Source: Mariniphaga anaerophila (GTDB lineage Bacteria > Bacteroidota > Bacteroidia > Bacteroidales > Prolixibacteraceae). Taken from it: a DNA stretch of 64,000 nucleotides. The notes beneath the pieces were generated by a model. It was given only the letters and a program-made list of their open reading frames with translations. It was not told the origin of the DNA and ran no database searches. The position numbers and the translations under genes were made by a program. The stretch spans positions 186,001 through 250,000 of the forward strand of contig NZ_FQUM01000005.1 of the NCBI RefSeq assembly GCF_900129025.1, in the 5' to 3' direction. Shown in pieces: positions 8,709 to 18,731 of the stretch. Positions within the stretch are counted from its first letter, which is position 1, and each line of letters starts with the position of its first letter.

Positions 8709-9977
8709 TCACAGGTCGAAACCTAAATCTTTGCGGTAATATTTCTTTTCAAACTGAATGAGTTCTGCATTTCTGTATGATGCGGCAAGTGCTTCAGTTA
8801 TTGTTTCGCCTAACGAACTAATTGCCAAAACCCGGCCTCCATTGGTTACCACATCGTTCCCTGACATTTTTGTTCCGGAATGAAAAGCAGTGCTGCCGGC
8901 CACATTTTCCAACCCCGAAATTACTTTCCCTTTTTCATAATTGCCGGGATATCCGCCAGAAACCATCATCACGGTAACAGCTGTTTGTTCGTCAAATTCA
9001 ATATCTTTTTCGGCAAGAGTTCCATCAGCAGCGCCTTCCAGCAAATCAACCAAATCAGATTTTACCCGAAGCATAACTGCTTCTGTTTCCGGGTCGCCCA
9101 TCCGAACGTTGTATTCAATTACAAACGGATTATCTTTTACGTTGATCAACCCGAAAAATATAAACCCGTTGTATTCAATACCATCTACATGCAGCCCGTT
9201 TATGGTAGGGCGTATGATGCGTGCTTCCACCTTTTCCATAAACTCCTTATTGGCAAACGGAACCGGAGAAATTGCTCCCATACCGCCGGTGTTCAGACCG
9301 GTATTTCCTTCGCCAATTCGTTTATAATCTTTGGCTTCGGGCAGAATTTTGTAGTGTTTACCATCGGTAATAACAAATACCGAAACTTCCACTCCGCTAA
9401 GAAATTCTTCGATAACAACTTTGCTGCTGGCCTGGCCAAACATTCCCCCCAGCATCTCTTTCAAAGCACTTTGGGCTTCCTGTAAATTCTCAATAATTAA
9501 AACACCTTTCCCGGCGGCAAGCCCGTCGGCTTTTAAAACATAAGGTGCTTCCAACGATTCCAAAAACTCAACTCCTTCTTCGATATTTTTCCGGGTCACC
9601 GTTAAATACCTGGCAGTAGGAATGTTGTGTTTACTCATAAAGTCCTTGGCAAAATCCTTGCTCCCTTCTAACATTGCACCGGCCTTTTTGGGGCCTACAA
9701 CTTTCACATTCGCCAATACGGAATCTGCAGCAAAAAAATCGTGAATGCCTTCTACCAATGGAACTTCAGGGCCTACCAGAACAAGATTGATCTGGTTTTC
9801 AAGTACGGCACTTTTAATGCCTGCAAAATCGTTTACTCCGATTTCGAGATTGGTACCCAGCTCTGAGGTGCCCGCGTTACCGGGAGCGAAATAAAGATTC
9901 TCTGTTTTTTTGCTTTGTTTTATTTTCCACCCCAGGGCATGTTCTCTGCCTCCCGAGCCAATTACCAAAATATTCAT
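8709..9977 (-). CDS. purD: Phosphoribosylamine-glycine ligase (GAR synthetase)
   Basis: A 422-residue ATP-grasp enzyme that joins glycine to 5-phosphoribosylamine in the second step of purine synthesis. It shows the N-terminal [12 protein letters not shown] motif (residues 7-18), the [16 protein letters not shown]-grasp loop, the RMGDPETEA metal-binding segment and the C-terminal [11 protein letters not shown]. Length matches monofunctional bacterial PurD. It lies 106 bases downstream of the DUF2723 gene and is followed after one base by the DUF6427-like gene. Identification is secure. Confidence 0.97.
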   Translation of the reverse strand: MNILVIGSGGREHALGWKIKQSKKTENLYFAPGNAGTSELGTNLEIGVNDFAGIKSAVLENQINLVLVGPEVPLVEGIHDFFAADSVLANVKVVGPKKAGAMLEGSKDFAKDFMSKHNIPTARYLTVTRKNIEEGVEFLESLEAPYVLKADGLAAGKGVLIIENLQEAQSALKEMLGGMFGQASSKVVIEEFLSGVEVSVFVITDGKHYKILPEAKDYKRIGEGNTGLNTGGMGAISPVPFANKEFMEKVEARIIRPTINGLHVDGIEYNGFIFFGLINVKDNPFVIEYNVRMGDPETEAVMLRVKSDLVDLLEGAADGTLAEKDIEFDEQTAVTVMMVSGGYPGNYEKGKVISGLENVAGSTAFHSGTKMSGNDVVTNGGRVLAISSLGETITEALAASYRNAELIQFEKKYYRKDLGFDL

Positions 9978-10083
9978 ATCACTAAAAATGTTTTTATTAC
10001 GGTATCATTTAAAACTTGCATAAATTTTAACCATCTCTTTTTGTGAATTTTGAATGAAAAAAATTCATGCTCGTTTCATGCGA

Positions 10084-13000
10084 TTAAATTGCATTATACG
10101 TTTCAAAATGTTTCTGCATGGCTTCGCCAATTTTCTTCGACAATTCCGAGTCGTTAAAAGTACGGGCAGTCCGCTCAATGCGTTGCAAGTAGAAAAGATT
10201 TCGCTGAATCTCTTCGTTTATACTTTGTGTCTGCAAAAATCTCCTATTCATAGCAAGGAAGTATCCCAACTCGTCGTTAAACGATTCGTAAGCCTCTTCC
10301 AATATTTTCTTCCCTTTTTCAGGGGCACCTGCCTGGTAATAACTTTCAGCCAGTTCCAGCGAAAAATACTCATAAGGAACAACAGAATTTGGAATCAAGT
10401 CAAAGCAGCGGTCAATTACAGCCACGGCAGAATCGGTTTTCCCTTCGGAGATTAAGCCGGTTGCCAGCCTGTTAAAACTGTTTCTGATGTTAGTCATCAT
10501 CCGTCCGTTGTTTTCGTCGATGTAAACTTCCGGATCATTCATATTCCCGTACTTGAACTTGTTCATCAGGTTATCGTACATAATATCGGTTGCTACGGTT
10601 CCAAATGCCAGCCTGTTAGGATTCGACTCGCCTTTAATGGGAACAAACCGGTAGCCAAAACCTTCAACCTGGAAATAATCCTGCAAGTTCATGTATTTGC
10701 TGCTCCCCACAGTAATAGCCCAGTAAACAGGGCGTTCCCAATTATTGGTAGCCAGCAGGTCAAGTATCATCATTTCATCTTTCGAAAGGAAATTCCGGTC
10801 GGAAAGATCGATGGTAATTGTATCCACAATTTTGTCGTAATCCTGTGGTCTTACCACCTTATTTCTGATAACCGCATCTTTATCCACTTTAAACGACAGC
10901 ACTTTTTTGGGAAGATACGCGGCGTTGTCGGCCTGCTGAAGTTTAGTTGCCGGATTATCGTCAGCGATAAAACCAACGGCTTCCTTCAATCCAATTACGT
11001 TCCTCGAAATCCGCGGATTGTCCATCAAATAAATAATGTCCCGGGTTCCCTGCCTGTACTGGTCTTCGTTCATCGAGAAAGGCAGCGGTTCAGATTCATA
11101 GGCTTTTCTTTTCATCTGGTCGATGTACCAGTCGGTTTGCAAATAACTAAGATTACAAACGCGAACATCAGTCCGGACACCTTCTACCTCCTGATTGTAC
11201 CACAACGGGAAAGTATCATTATCACCGTTGGTGAAAATAATTCCGTTTGGCTTGCAACTTTCCAGGTAATTTGCGCCCAAATCCCTGGCAGTGTAGCGCC
11301 CCGAGCGATCGTGATCATCCCAGTTTTCTGCCACCATAATTCCCGGCACCAAAACCAGAGCTGCCACCCCGGCAATACCTCCGGCAAGTTTTTCCGGCAA
11401 AAACTTTCTAAGCGCTTCGGAAATAGCAAGTACGCCAAGTCCAATCCAAATTGTAAACGCATAAAAAGAACCGGCATAAGCATAATCGCGCTCACGCGGC
11501 TGGTGCGGGTACTGGTTCAGGTAAATAATAATAGCCAGGCCGGTCATAAAAAAGAGCAGGAACACGACCCACAATCCTTTTTTGCCTTCGTTACCCTTAT
11601 TATACTGAAAGAACGCACCAAGCAACCCAAGCAGCAACGGCAGGAAGAAATAGGTATTCCGGGCTTTGTTGTTTGCAAACCGATCGGGCAGGTTGTCCTG
11701 GCTTCCCAAACGCATTTCGTCAACAAACTTAACGCCGCTTAACCAGTTTCCGTAAAGCACGCCACCATGCCCCTGAATATCATTTTGCCGCCCGACAAAG
11801 TTCCACATGAAGTACCTGAGATACATGTGCCCCACCTGGTACCTGAACAAAAAACGCAGGTTTTCGCCAAAAGTCGGCTTTACAATAGTCTCCGTTTGTC
11901 CAGCTTCATTTCTGTGCTGAATTCTTTTGCCTTTTATATTTCCCCACTGCTGATAGTCCTGTGCATGAACCGGATCCATGTTGCTCCACATACGCGGGAA
12001 AATGGTTTTAAATTTTTCATCGTAATTGGGAATTACCCGCCTGTCTGTTTCCACATATTTACCATCGATTTGCGAATAAACAGGCTTTCCTTCTTTATAC
12101 CGTTCCTGCGGATTCAGTGGTGAATTGTAGTACTGCCCCTGGAATAACGGACGCTGTCCGTACTGTTCCCGATTCAGATAATAAAGCAACGAGAACATGT
12201 CGTTGGGGCTGTTCTGATCCATGGGTGGCTTGGCAGATGAACGGATAATAATCAGTGCAAAAGACGAATAACCGATTAAAATAACAGTGATTCCGAGAAT
12301 TATCGTATTCCACAAAACCATTTTCTTTTTCATGGTGTAGCGGATGCCGTAAACAATGGCAGCAATCAACGCCACCACGTAGAAAAGCACACCCGATTTA
12401 AACGGCAGTCCGAATGTATTTACAAACAACAATTCGAACCACGATGCAACGGTTACTACGCCCGGAATAATTCCATACATTAAAATGCCCAGAAGGACAA
12501 CTGAAGCAACCAGTGCCCAGAAAATTCCTTTGCGGGTAACTTCATATTTTCTGAAATAGTACACAAACACAATGGCCGGAATTGCCAGCAAGTTCAGCAA
12601 GTGAACACCGATTGACAAGCCAATAATATATGCGATAAATATTAGCCAGCGGTTGGCATGAGGTTCATCGGCAATGTTTTCCCATTTTAAAATAGCCCAG
12701 AAAACAATGGCTGTTAGCATGGAAGAAAAAGCATAAACTTCGCCTTCAACTGCCGAGAACCAAAAAGTATCTGAAAAAGCGTAGGCCAATGCGCCAACCA
12801 CTCCGGCTGCCATTATGGAGATGGTGTTTCCCCGGTTAACGTTTTTCTTTTCAACCACAAGCCTGAAGGCCAAATGCGTGATGGACCAAAACAGGAACAA
12901 AATGGTAAAAGCACTGGCTAGCGCCGACATAATATTCACCATTTTAGCAGCATTTTCAGGACTGGCAAAAAGCGTAAAAAAACGTCCAAAAATCATAAAA

Positions 13001-13167
13001 ACAGGAGCTCCAGGAGGGTGACCAACCTCCATTTTAAACGAAGTGGTGATAAATTCGCCGCAATCCCAGAAACTGGTAGTCGGCTCAATGGTCATTAAAT
13101 AAACAACGGCTGAAACCATAAATACGGCCCAGCCAGTCAGCTTGTTAATGAATCTGTATTCTTTCAT
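10084..13167 (-). CDS. DUF2723 / glycosyltransferase family 117 membrane protein
   Basis: A 1,027-residue protein. Residues 1-110 carry the DUF2723 signature with W34-D-C-G-E-F39 after the first membrane helix, the acidic loop equivalent to the DE motif of GT-C mannosyltransferases. About eleven helices lie before residue 330, further helices occur around 505-620, then a soluble part with a GDNDTFPLW motif near residue 650. The last 150 residues resemble TPR-type helical repeats. Such proteins are characteristic of Bacteroidota and are thought to be GT-C glycosyltransferases using a lipid-linked donor, with a general O-glycosylation role proposed. The function here is inferred from family only. 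Confidence 0.88.
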   Translation of the reverse strand: MKEYRFINKLTGWAVFMVSAVVYLMTIEPTTSFWDCGEFITTSFKMEVGHPPGAPVFMIFGRFFTLFASPENAAKMVNIMSALASAFTILFLFWSITHLAFRLVVEKKNVNRGNTISIMAAGVVGALAYAFSDTFWFSAVEGEVYAFSSMLTAIVFWAILKWENIADEPHANRWLIFIAYIIGLSIGVHLLNLLAIPAIVFVYYFRKYEVTRKGIFWALVASVVLLGILMYGIIPGVVTVASWFELLFVNTFGLPFKSGVLFYVVALIAAIVYGIRYTMKKKMVLWNTIILGITVILIGYSSFALIIIRSSAKPPMDQNSPNDMFSLLYYLNREQYGQRPLFQGQYYNSPLNPQERYKEGKPVYSQIDGKYVETDRRVIPNYDEKFKTIFPRMWSNMDPVHAQDYQQWGNIKGKRIQHRNEAGQTETIVKPTFGENLRFLFRYQVGHMYLRYFMWNFVGRQNDIQGHGGVLYGNWLSGVKFVDEMRLGSQDNLPDRFANNKARNTYFFLPLLLGLLGAFFQYNKGNEGKKGLWVVFLLFFMTGLAIIIYLNQYPHQPRERDYAYAGSFYAFTIWIGLGVLAISEALRKFLPEKLAGGIAGVAALVLVPGIMVAENWDDHDRSGRYTARDLGANYLESCKPNGIIFTNGDNDTFPLWYNQEVEGVRTDVRVCNLSYLQTDWYIDQMKRKAYESEPLPFSMNEDQYRQGTRDIIYLMDNPRISRNVIGLKEAVGFIADDNPATKLQQADNAAYLPKKVLSFKVDKDAVIRNKVVRPQDYDKIVDTITIDLSDRNFLSKDEMMILDLLATNNWERPVYWAITVGSSKYMNLQDYFQVEGFGYRFVPIKGESNPNRLAFGTVATDIMYDNLMNKFKYGNMNDPEVYIDENNGRMMTNIRNSFNRLATGLISEGKTDSAVAVIDRCFDLIPNSVVPYEYFSLELAESYYQAGAPEKGKKILEEAYESFNDELGYFLAMNRRFLQTQSINEEIQRNLFYLQRIERTARTFNDSELSKKIGEAMQKHFETYNAI

Positions 13168-13284
13168 TTGATAATGTTTTCTTTCTTCCGATACTTTTGT
13201 AAACGGTTAATTGTTGCGAAGATAGTTGTTTTGCATAAAACAGAAAGAAGAGAATTGCAATTTAAAGATTTTTAAAACGCAGGC

Positions 13285-14049
13285 CTAAACCAGCATAATC
13301 CCCGAAACCAGCCTCCCGGTTTCAATGCCTTCTCTGCGGGCAGAATAATACTTGTTGCTTTCCTTAAAAGTACATTCTGCCAGCACTTCAATATTATCAG
13401 GCAAAACCCCCAAGGCCATTAAAACCTGCCGGTTGGCTTCCCAAAGATCAAAATGGTATTTTCCGGAAGAACTCTCACGCAGTGTTTTTTCGAAGTTAGG
13501 AATAGCGCCCCGCGCGGCGTCAGCCACTTCTTCTCCCACCTCGTAAACATCTGGGCCAATTGACGGGCCAACAACTGCTAGAATATCTGCAGGGACAGAA
13601 CCAAAAGAAGCCTCCATTTTTTGAACTGCCTCGCCAACAATTTTTTTCACAGTGCCACGCCACCCGGCATGAACCGCAGCAACGGCTTTTGTTTTCGAGT
13701 CGAACAACAGCACAGGAACGCAATCGGCAGTTTGAATGCACAGGCAAAGCCCGGGCTGATTGGTAACCAAAGCATCCGTTTCGCGCATTTCTTTTTCGGG
13801 AAGTGTCTGAACTTCTGCAACGCAGCAGGAGTGTGTTTGCCGCGGAAAAATCAATTGGTTCTCCCGAATTTTCAAAAGCCCGGCAAGTTGCTTCCTGTTT
13901 TCTGTGGCATTTTGGGCAGCATCTCCGGTAAAACGCGGTGCTTTATTTTCAGAAAAAACCCGCTTGGTGGTTGTAAATGCTTTTACATTTTCAAACGGTT
14001 CAAAAAGCCGGTACGAGATAAACAAATCATCCATTTCGTAAAATATCAT
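13285..14049 (-). CDS. YfiH/PgeF family purine nucleoside phosphorylase-like protein
   Basis: A 254-residue protein of the YfiH/LACC1 family. The zinc ligands are visible as H73 (QTHS), C110 (TADC) and H127 (VHAGWRG). Members act on purine nucleosides as phosphorylases and deaminases, and E. coli PgeF (YfiH) edits muropeptide precursors. The assigned ATG at 14049 overlaps the upstream regulator gene by 23 bases; the internal ATG at 14034 would reduce this to eight. Either start leaves the genes coupled. Older annotations call such proteins polyphenol oxidase or laccase. Confidence 0.9.
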   Translation of the reverse strand: MIFYEMDDLFISYRLFEPFENVKAFTTTKRVFSENKAPRFTGDAAQNATENRKQLAGLLKIRENQLIFPRQTHSCCVAEVQTLPEKEMRETDALVTNQPGLCLCIQTADCVPVLLFDSKTKAVAAVHAGWRGTVKKIVGEAVQKMEASFGSVPADILAVVGPSIGPDVYEVGEEVADAARGAIPNFEKTLRESSSGKYHFDLWEANRQVLMALGVLPDNIEVLAECTFKESNKYYSARREGIETGRLVSGIMLV

Positions 14050-14704
14050 TTAATCGTTTTTTATCCAATAATGTAACTGTCCGCTTCTCTATTGCAAACA
14101 GTTTTTCTTTTTGCATTTCGCTTAAAACACGTGCCAACGACGGGCGGGTCACGCCGAACAACTCTGAAAGCTGTTGCTGCGTTGACTTCAGCGGAAAAGA
14201 ATGCAACCTGTCGCCGGCCTGTTGCAGAAGGAAATGAGCCATTTTTCCGCGAATGGTTTTAAAACTTAAAAACTGAAGCTTTTGCGATAAAAACTGACTT
14301 CGTGAAGAAATGCTGTCCAGGTAATTTTTCAAAACCTGCACATTGTTTTGCAAAAGTTTCAAAAACTCAGGAACATGAATCGCCAACATCCTCACCTCGT
14401 TGTTTGCAGTAACAATAACCGGAAACCGGTTTCTCTTTCCGAAAAGAAAAGCAGTAGCCAGCGGGCGGGGCGCTTCAATGTCTTCAATTTTTATTGTTTT
14501 TCCAGAATAGTCAACCATTTCCCCTTTAACACTACCCGACAAAACAACGAAAAGATAAACCACCGGTTCGCCGGCCACAACCACAACGTCACCCTTTTTG
14601 TACTTTTTCACCTGATAATGAATTCCATTCAGAATATTTCTGATTTCAGATTCAGAAACACCCTCGAAAACAGGACACTGCTCCAACAACTTGTAGTCTA
14701 TCAT
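14027..14704 (-). CDS. Crp/Fnr family transcriptional regulator
   Basis: A 225-residue regulator with an N-terminal cyclic-nucleotide-binding-like beta roll (residues 15-115), a long dimerisation helix (about 118-145) and a C-terminal winged helix. The recognition region is around residues 174-200 (STQQQLSELFGVTRPSLARV). No N-terminal cysteine cluster of the FNR type is present, so an Fe-S sensor is unlikely; a small-molecule or redox ligand is possible. It is divergent from the ferredoxin-like gene and overlaps the PgeF-type gene. The divergent arrangement and the palindrome just upstream suggest it controls itself and the ferredoxin-like gene. Confidence 0.92.
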   Translation of the reverse strand: MIDYKLLEQCPVFEGVSESEIRNILNGIHYQVKKYKKGDVVVVAGEPVVYLFVVLSGSVKGEMVDYSGKTIKIEDIEAPRPLATAFLFGKRNRFPVIVTANNEVRMLAIHVPEFLKLLQNNVQVLKNYLDSISSRSQFLSQKLQFLSFKTIRGKMAHFLLQQAGDRLHSFPLKSTQQQLSELFGVTRPSLARVLSEMQKEKLFAIEKRTVTLLDKKRLNDILRNG

Positions 14705-14716
14705 TTCTGCGCTTTT

Positions 14717-14732
14717 TGTAACAATTGGTACA
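14717..14732. promoter_or_regulatory. Crp/Fnr-like operator palindrome
   Basis: TGTAACAATTGGTACA is a near-perfect inverted repeat: half-sites TGTAA and GTACA around CAATTG, the TGTnA-N6-TnACA layout of Crp-type sites. It lies 13 bases upstream of the regulator start and about 22 bases upstream of the -7 box of the divergent ferredoxin-like gene, a position suited to activation of that gene and repression of the regulator. Binding is inferred. Confidence 0.5.
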
Positions 14733-14753
14733 GATTTAGAAACGTACCGCCCC

Positions 14754-14761
14754 TACTTTTG
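14754..14761 (+). promoter_or_regulatory. Bacteroidota-type -7 promoter box (TACTTTTG)
   Basis: TACTTTTG fits the Bacteroidota sigma-ABfr -7 consensus TAnnTTTG and lies 24 bases before the ATG of the ferredoxin-like gene. No TTTG is found at the usual -33 distance; the Crp-like palindrome occupies the neighbouring upstream position, as expected for an activator-dependent promoter. Confidence 0.45.
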
Positions 14762-14784
14762 TTGTAGAAAAAATTAACAAAATT

Positions 14785-15666
14785 ATGATACGAGAAATAG
14801 TTAACATTGACGAAGAACTGTGTAACGGATGCGGAGTTTGCGTTCCCAACTGCCACGAAGGCGCGTTGCAGATAATTGACGGGAAGGCCCGCCTGGTTAG
14901 CGAACTGATGTGTGACGGACTTGGCGCCTGCATCGGACACTGCCCGCAGGGAGCAATAGCAATAGAAAAACGTGAGGCCGAAGAATATGACGAAACAGCA
15001 GTAATTTCACAAATGATAAAAAGCGGGAAAAACACTGTATTTGCGCATCTGAAACATTTGCATGACCACAATGAAGCAGGCTACCTCAAAGAAGCGCTGA
15101 CCTACATTAAAACCAACCGCGAAAGCATGCCGTTCTCCATCGCAGAAGTACACGAATTGCTGCACGGCGAACAAAAATCGACCCCCGGACACAAGCATGT
15201 TGCGGGCGGGTGCCCCGGTTCGGCCTCATCTTCATTTACTGCCACCAATTTTAAAATGGCACCGCAGCAGCAAGAAGCGCATTCCGCCCTCACTCACTGG
15301 CCGGTTCAGCTACATCTTATCAACCCGGCTGCATCCTATTTTGGTGGTGCCGACCTGCTTGTTGCAGCAGACTGTGCTGCATTTGCCTACGAAAATTTTC
15401 ATCAGCGATTTATTTCCGGAAAGAAAATGGTAATTGCCTGCCCAAAATTGGATCAGGGGAAAGACATTTACATCCAAAAACTCGTCCGGTTGATTAATGA
15501 AACCAAAGTAAACACCATCACTGTTGTTATCATGGAAGTTCCTTGCTGCGGCGGTTTAATAAACTTAGTACAAACCGCAGTAGCACATGCCGAACGAAAA
15601 GTTCCGGTAAAAGTGGTCGTAATCAGCACCCGCGGCGAAATTCTTTCGGAAGAGTGGACAATCTAA
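14785..15666 (+). CDS. 4Fe-4S ferredoxin-domain protein
   Basis: A 293-residue protein beginning with a two-cluster ferredoxin domain. Cluster I cysteines are C13, C16, C19 and C23 (CNGCGVCVPNC). The second motif is C43-x5-C49-x3-C53 (MCDGLGACIGHCP), a known variant with the spacing changed. After a linker containing a glycine- and cysteine-containing GGCPGS segment (about residue 141), a C-terminal alpha/beta domain ends with the EVPCCGG motif near residue 252. It is likely a redox or electron-transfer protein in the cytoplasm. It is divergent from the Crp-like regulator and its stop overlaps the convergent peptidase stop by four bases. Confidence 0.85.
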   Translation: MIREIVNIDEELCNGCGVCVPNCHEGALQIIDGKARLVSELMCDGLGACIGHCPQGAIAIEKREAEEYDETAVISQMIKSGKNTVFAHLKHLHDHNEAGYLKEALTYIKTNRESMPFSIAEVHELLHGEQKSTPGHKHVAGGCPGSASSSFTATNFKMAPQQQEAHSALTHWPVQLHLINPAASYFGGADLLVAADCAAFAYENFHQRFISGKKMVIACPKLDQGKDIYIQKLVRLINETKVNTITVVIMEVPCCGGLINLVQTAVAHAERKVPVKVVVISTRGEILSEEWTI

Positions 15667-17717
15667 CGCAAATGGTCAACAGCCTCGCCAGCCGCAGTTA
15701 AAATCGGCTCAACAGAAAGCGAATTTCCTACAGCCCGTTTCATCCATTCGTCGGGCGTGAGTTGCCCCAGTGAAAAAATTCGCTCTACCTCCGGAGCAAA
15801 TGAGTGTGTTTTAAAATGTTCTTCAAGCTGAAAATGAATCAGATGCCCAAATGCATAATTAGGCAGGTACATCGGTGAATTTATCATGTGCGAATAAATG
15901 GCCAAAATAGTCTGATCCTCGATGCCAAATACCGGCGCGAAATATTGATTCCACACATTCTTACTTATTTCAATGGTCGCAATTTTTAATTCGCCGGCAG
16001 TACAATCCGGATTTTCGTACATCCATTTCCACATCTGCATATCCACCATCGACACTCCCATAATTTCGTAAACCGACCAAAGATTATCAAGTGTTTTAAG
16101 GTACTCGGCATCCGGATTTTCGTCCTTCATTCCCAAGAGCAATAAATCCCTTTCTTGAAAAACAAACGCCAACGCCTCAGTAAAAGCAGTATTTGGCACA
16201 CCGTTCATCATATAATACGGGACGTCGTGCAACGAGATGGTTTGCTCCACATTGTGCCCAAATTCGTGAACCGCGATATTGTACCCTTTATAGTCCATTC
16301 CGCCGTCCGGAATCCGTGTTCGCAAATGCGCTTTTTCTGCTTTCATGGAAGCACCCCAGGCATGACCCGAACCACGCGCCGGATCTACCACAATCTTCGA
16401 GGCAAGAAACACTGCTCTCTCATCATCGAACCCCAACTTCTTCAAAATATTCCCCAAATCCTCTTCCAAAGAACGAGCATCGGGGTATTTAGCGCGGGTG
16501 ATTGCGTTAAGCTTCTCTTCAGGAATCGAACTTCGCGCTTTAAATCCATCGTACCAAATATCCCAGGGTTTCAACTCTCGCCCCAACCTGTTCTGAATAA
16601 TATCACCAACCTGCCTGAGCAAAGGGGCGCTTAAAAACTCATGAAACAACTGTTCGACTTCTTCCTGCGGAATCTGCATATTGCCCGAGAATGACCGTTT
16701 AATAGCAGTATTCAACACCGGATGATAAGAATCGAAATCTTTATAAGCCCTAAAATTATTGATTATTTGCTGATAGCGATTATCCAGCTCCGGTTCTGCA
16801 TCAACAACCTGTCCATTCTGGAACACCTTATTTTCGTATGGCTCCCAGTTGAAATCCCCGGAATTGATCACCTTTTCGGGAATAGACTGATCGATAATTC
16901 GCTGCATCACACGATAAATAATGTCTTGCTTTTCCAGACCGTTTTCATGATTTCCGTAATTAGCCTTTATTTCGTCGCGCAAATTCCAATGGCTCAACAA
17001 CACCATGTTTTCAGGAAAAAGAGATTCTCCTGCCTGGTTCTGCAACTTCCCCATAAAAACGTTATACTCTGCAATGTACGCATCCGAACCTGCCGACACC
17101 GCTGCACTTTTCTGCAGAAGCCCTGACGGAACTCTCGAGCTAAAAACGTCACCCATTCTCGCATACGCCCACTCCAAATCCGACCAGCTTTTCCCCAGTT
17201 CGTTTTTCTCTTCGGTAGAATAGTACGGAAAATTCAACGCAACCAGAAAAGCAATTTTATTATCATAAAAATCGTTAGTCAGATGAGCCCCTGCGCTATA
17301 TGCCGAAAACATATAATCAACCGGATGAAGAGAGCCGGTCTGCAAATCAACGTTTTTTCTCAAATCAATTGAAAGCTTATTAAAATGGCCAAAAAGCGAC
17401 TCAAAATACTCCGACATCCGGGAAAAAACAATTTGTTTCTCCTCCTCATTGCCAATATATTTTTCGACACAGAAATTCACGAACTCACCCGAATTTCCAT
17501 CGCTATTCCTCCAAAGCGAAGCAGCGTGACGCACTCCTTTTTCCAAATGTTGCAAATCTGCTTTTGGAAACTTTTCGGTAATTTGTTTAATCACTTCCAT
17601 TATATGGGATTCACTAACGTTGATTTGTTGGACGGGTGTTTCTTCAGCTTTCTGGCTGCACCCCCACAAAAAGACAAAAGCAAAAATAACAGGTAGAACA
17701 GATTTCATGGTATTCAA
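15663..17717 (-). CDS. Zinc metallopeptidase lipoprotein (HEFGH, gluzincin type)
   Basis: A 684-residue protein with a lipoprotein signal ending in FLWGC (C20), so likely anchored in the periplasm or outer membrane. The zinc motif is H484-E-F-G-H488, with the third ligand probably E514 in the following FTEALAF helix; this spacing is that of gluzincins. The mostly helical remainder resembles M2/M3/M32-type peptidases, but I cannot assign the family precisely. It is a single gene whose stop overlaps the convergent ferredoxin-like gene by four bases. An internal ATG at codon 4 is an equally good start. Confidence 0.78.
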   Translation of the reverse strand: MNTMKSVLPVIFAFVFLWGCSQKAEETPVQQINVSESHIMEVIKQITEKFPKADLQHLEKGVRHAASLWRNSDGNSGEFVNFCVEKYIGNEEEKQIVFSRMSEYFESLFGHFNKLSIDLRKNVDLQTGSLHPVDYMFSAYSAGAHLTNDFYDNKIAFLVALNFPYYSTEEKNELGKSWSDLEWAYARMGDVFSSRVPSGLLQKSAAVSAGSDAYIAEYNVFMGKLQNQAGESLFPENMVLLSHWNLRDEIKANYGNHENGLEKQDIIYRVMQRIIDQSIPEKVINSGDFNWEPYENKVFQNGQVVDAEPELDNRYQQIINNFRAYKDFDSYHPVLNTAIKRSFSGNMQIPQEEVEQLFHEFLSAPLLRQVGDIIQNRLGRELKPWDIWYDGFKARSSIPEEKLNAITRAKYPDARSLEEDLGNILKKLGFDDERAVFLASKIVVDPARGSGHAWGASMKAEKAHLRTRIPDGGMDYKGYNIAVHEFGHNVEQTISLHDVPYYMMNGVPNTAFTEALAFVFQERDLLLLGMKDENPDAEYLKTLDNLWSVYEIMGVSMVDMQMWKWMYENPDCTAGELKIATIEISKNVWNQYFAPVFGIEDQTILAIYSHMINSPMYLPNYAFGHLIHFQLEEHFKTHSFAPEVERIFSLGQLTPDEWMKRAVGNSLSVEPILTAAGEAVDHLR

Positions 17718-18731
17718 AAATTAATTCTCCGAAAATACAGGAAATCGTTTCAAAAAACAATGTAATTATCAGCCATAAAACATGCAACCTAACCAAAAAG
17801 CAGCGGGACCTCTTTTTGCGGCCCAGAAAGACAGCCCTCAAAACACATCTTCTTTATATTAAGAAGTGCAAAGCATCAAAATTTACACTCGCGCCTTCAA
17901 CCTTTATAAAAACAAACTATGAACTGATAGAATCATTTTATAATTTTCTATTTCAGACCATTTCTCCCTCTTTTTCAACAAAGTGCAAATAAGCAATTAA
18001 ACAAATGTAAATTTTTGATTAAAAAAGAATTACATCCTCACCTACACTTCCTTTAAAGCTCAACATCATACAAATTCGAAATTAGAAACAATCTATCACC
18101 ACTAAATAGCAAATAAGATTTTAAAAATAGAAAAAACTGCCAAAAGCCATAAATGTCCCACTTTCGGACAGAAAGTCCTGATTGGATAAAAACTTCAAAT
18201 AGACTATTAAAGACAACAAGCTCTTTTTGTGTTATAACAAAACACTCACCCACAGTAATATACAAATAAATACAGAAGAAATTTATTAACTTGGTTTCAT
18301 TTTTGGATATACATATTCCGGTTTTCGCCACAATATTGAGTAATATAGTTATTCATTTTTTTTGTAACTTTTCAATTGTAAAAAAATGGAAACAACTGGT
18401 GGAATTCCAACTTTGCAAAAAAGACAGCGAGGTTTATCCAAAATGTGGGTAACAGTAGGGAACCTCTGTTTTTCCAGCAAAGAAAAGCACAAAACAAACA
18501 CCACCAACACACAGACAATCAAAGACATAAATACCACTTTTAAAATATGAAATTTCTAAATTTCTATTTTGAATTATAAATTGGAGGATAAAACTATTAG
18601 ATAAATCCCTGTACATTTTTGAGCATTTAACCAACCAATAATTTTCCACACTACTCTAGCAGTGCGTTTTTAATGACTAAGAATTCAGTCTACTACATCA
18701 ATTAACGTTTTTATTCTAATCAAATTTTTGT
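17718..18731. other. A+T-rich intergenic leader region of the polysaccharide locus
   Basis: About 1 kb separates the peptidase gene from the first gene of the locus. Short open frames on the minus strand (18053-18331, 18349-18537, 18434-18649) have low-complexity composition and no recognisable domain, so I do not call them genes. A small inverted repeat (CTTCTT at 17849-17854, AAGAAG at 17861-17866) is visible. The region must contain the promoter of the plus-strand locus. I saw no pair of long inverted repeats of the kind flanking invertible promoters in Bacteroides. Confidence 0.5.
18618..18646 (+). promoter_or_regulatory. Possible Bacteroidota promoter for the polysaccharide locus
   Basis: TTTG (18618-18621) followed after 17 bases by TAATTTTC (18639-18646) resembles the -33/-7 consensus (TTTG, TAnnTTTG) with one mismatch and slightly short spacing. 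It would give an 80-base leader before the gene at 18732. This is a weak match in A+T-rich DNA. Confidence 0.22.

Noticed and set aside
8880-9485. Long open frames antisense to purD
   Set aside because: They mirror the codon structure of purD, which has full motif support; the products have no domain.
10044-10067. Hairpin between the DUF2723 gene and purD (TGAATTTT/AAAATTCA)
   Set aside because: The stem is almost entirely A+T and lies in A+T-rich DNA, so it is weak and may be chance.
18053-18649. Three small minus-strand open frames in the leader gap
   Set aside because: Products are low-complexity and Phe/Leu-rich as expected from A+T-rich DNA, the frames overlap each other, and no start context or domain is visible.
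17718-18731. Invertible promoter of the Bacteroides fragilis capsule type
   Set aside because: I found no pair of long inverted repeats flanking a promoter; only a six-base stem at 17849-17866.
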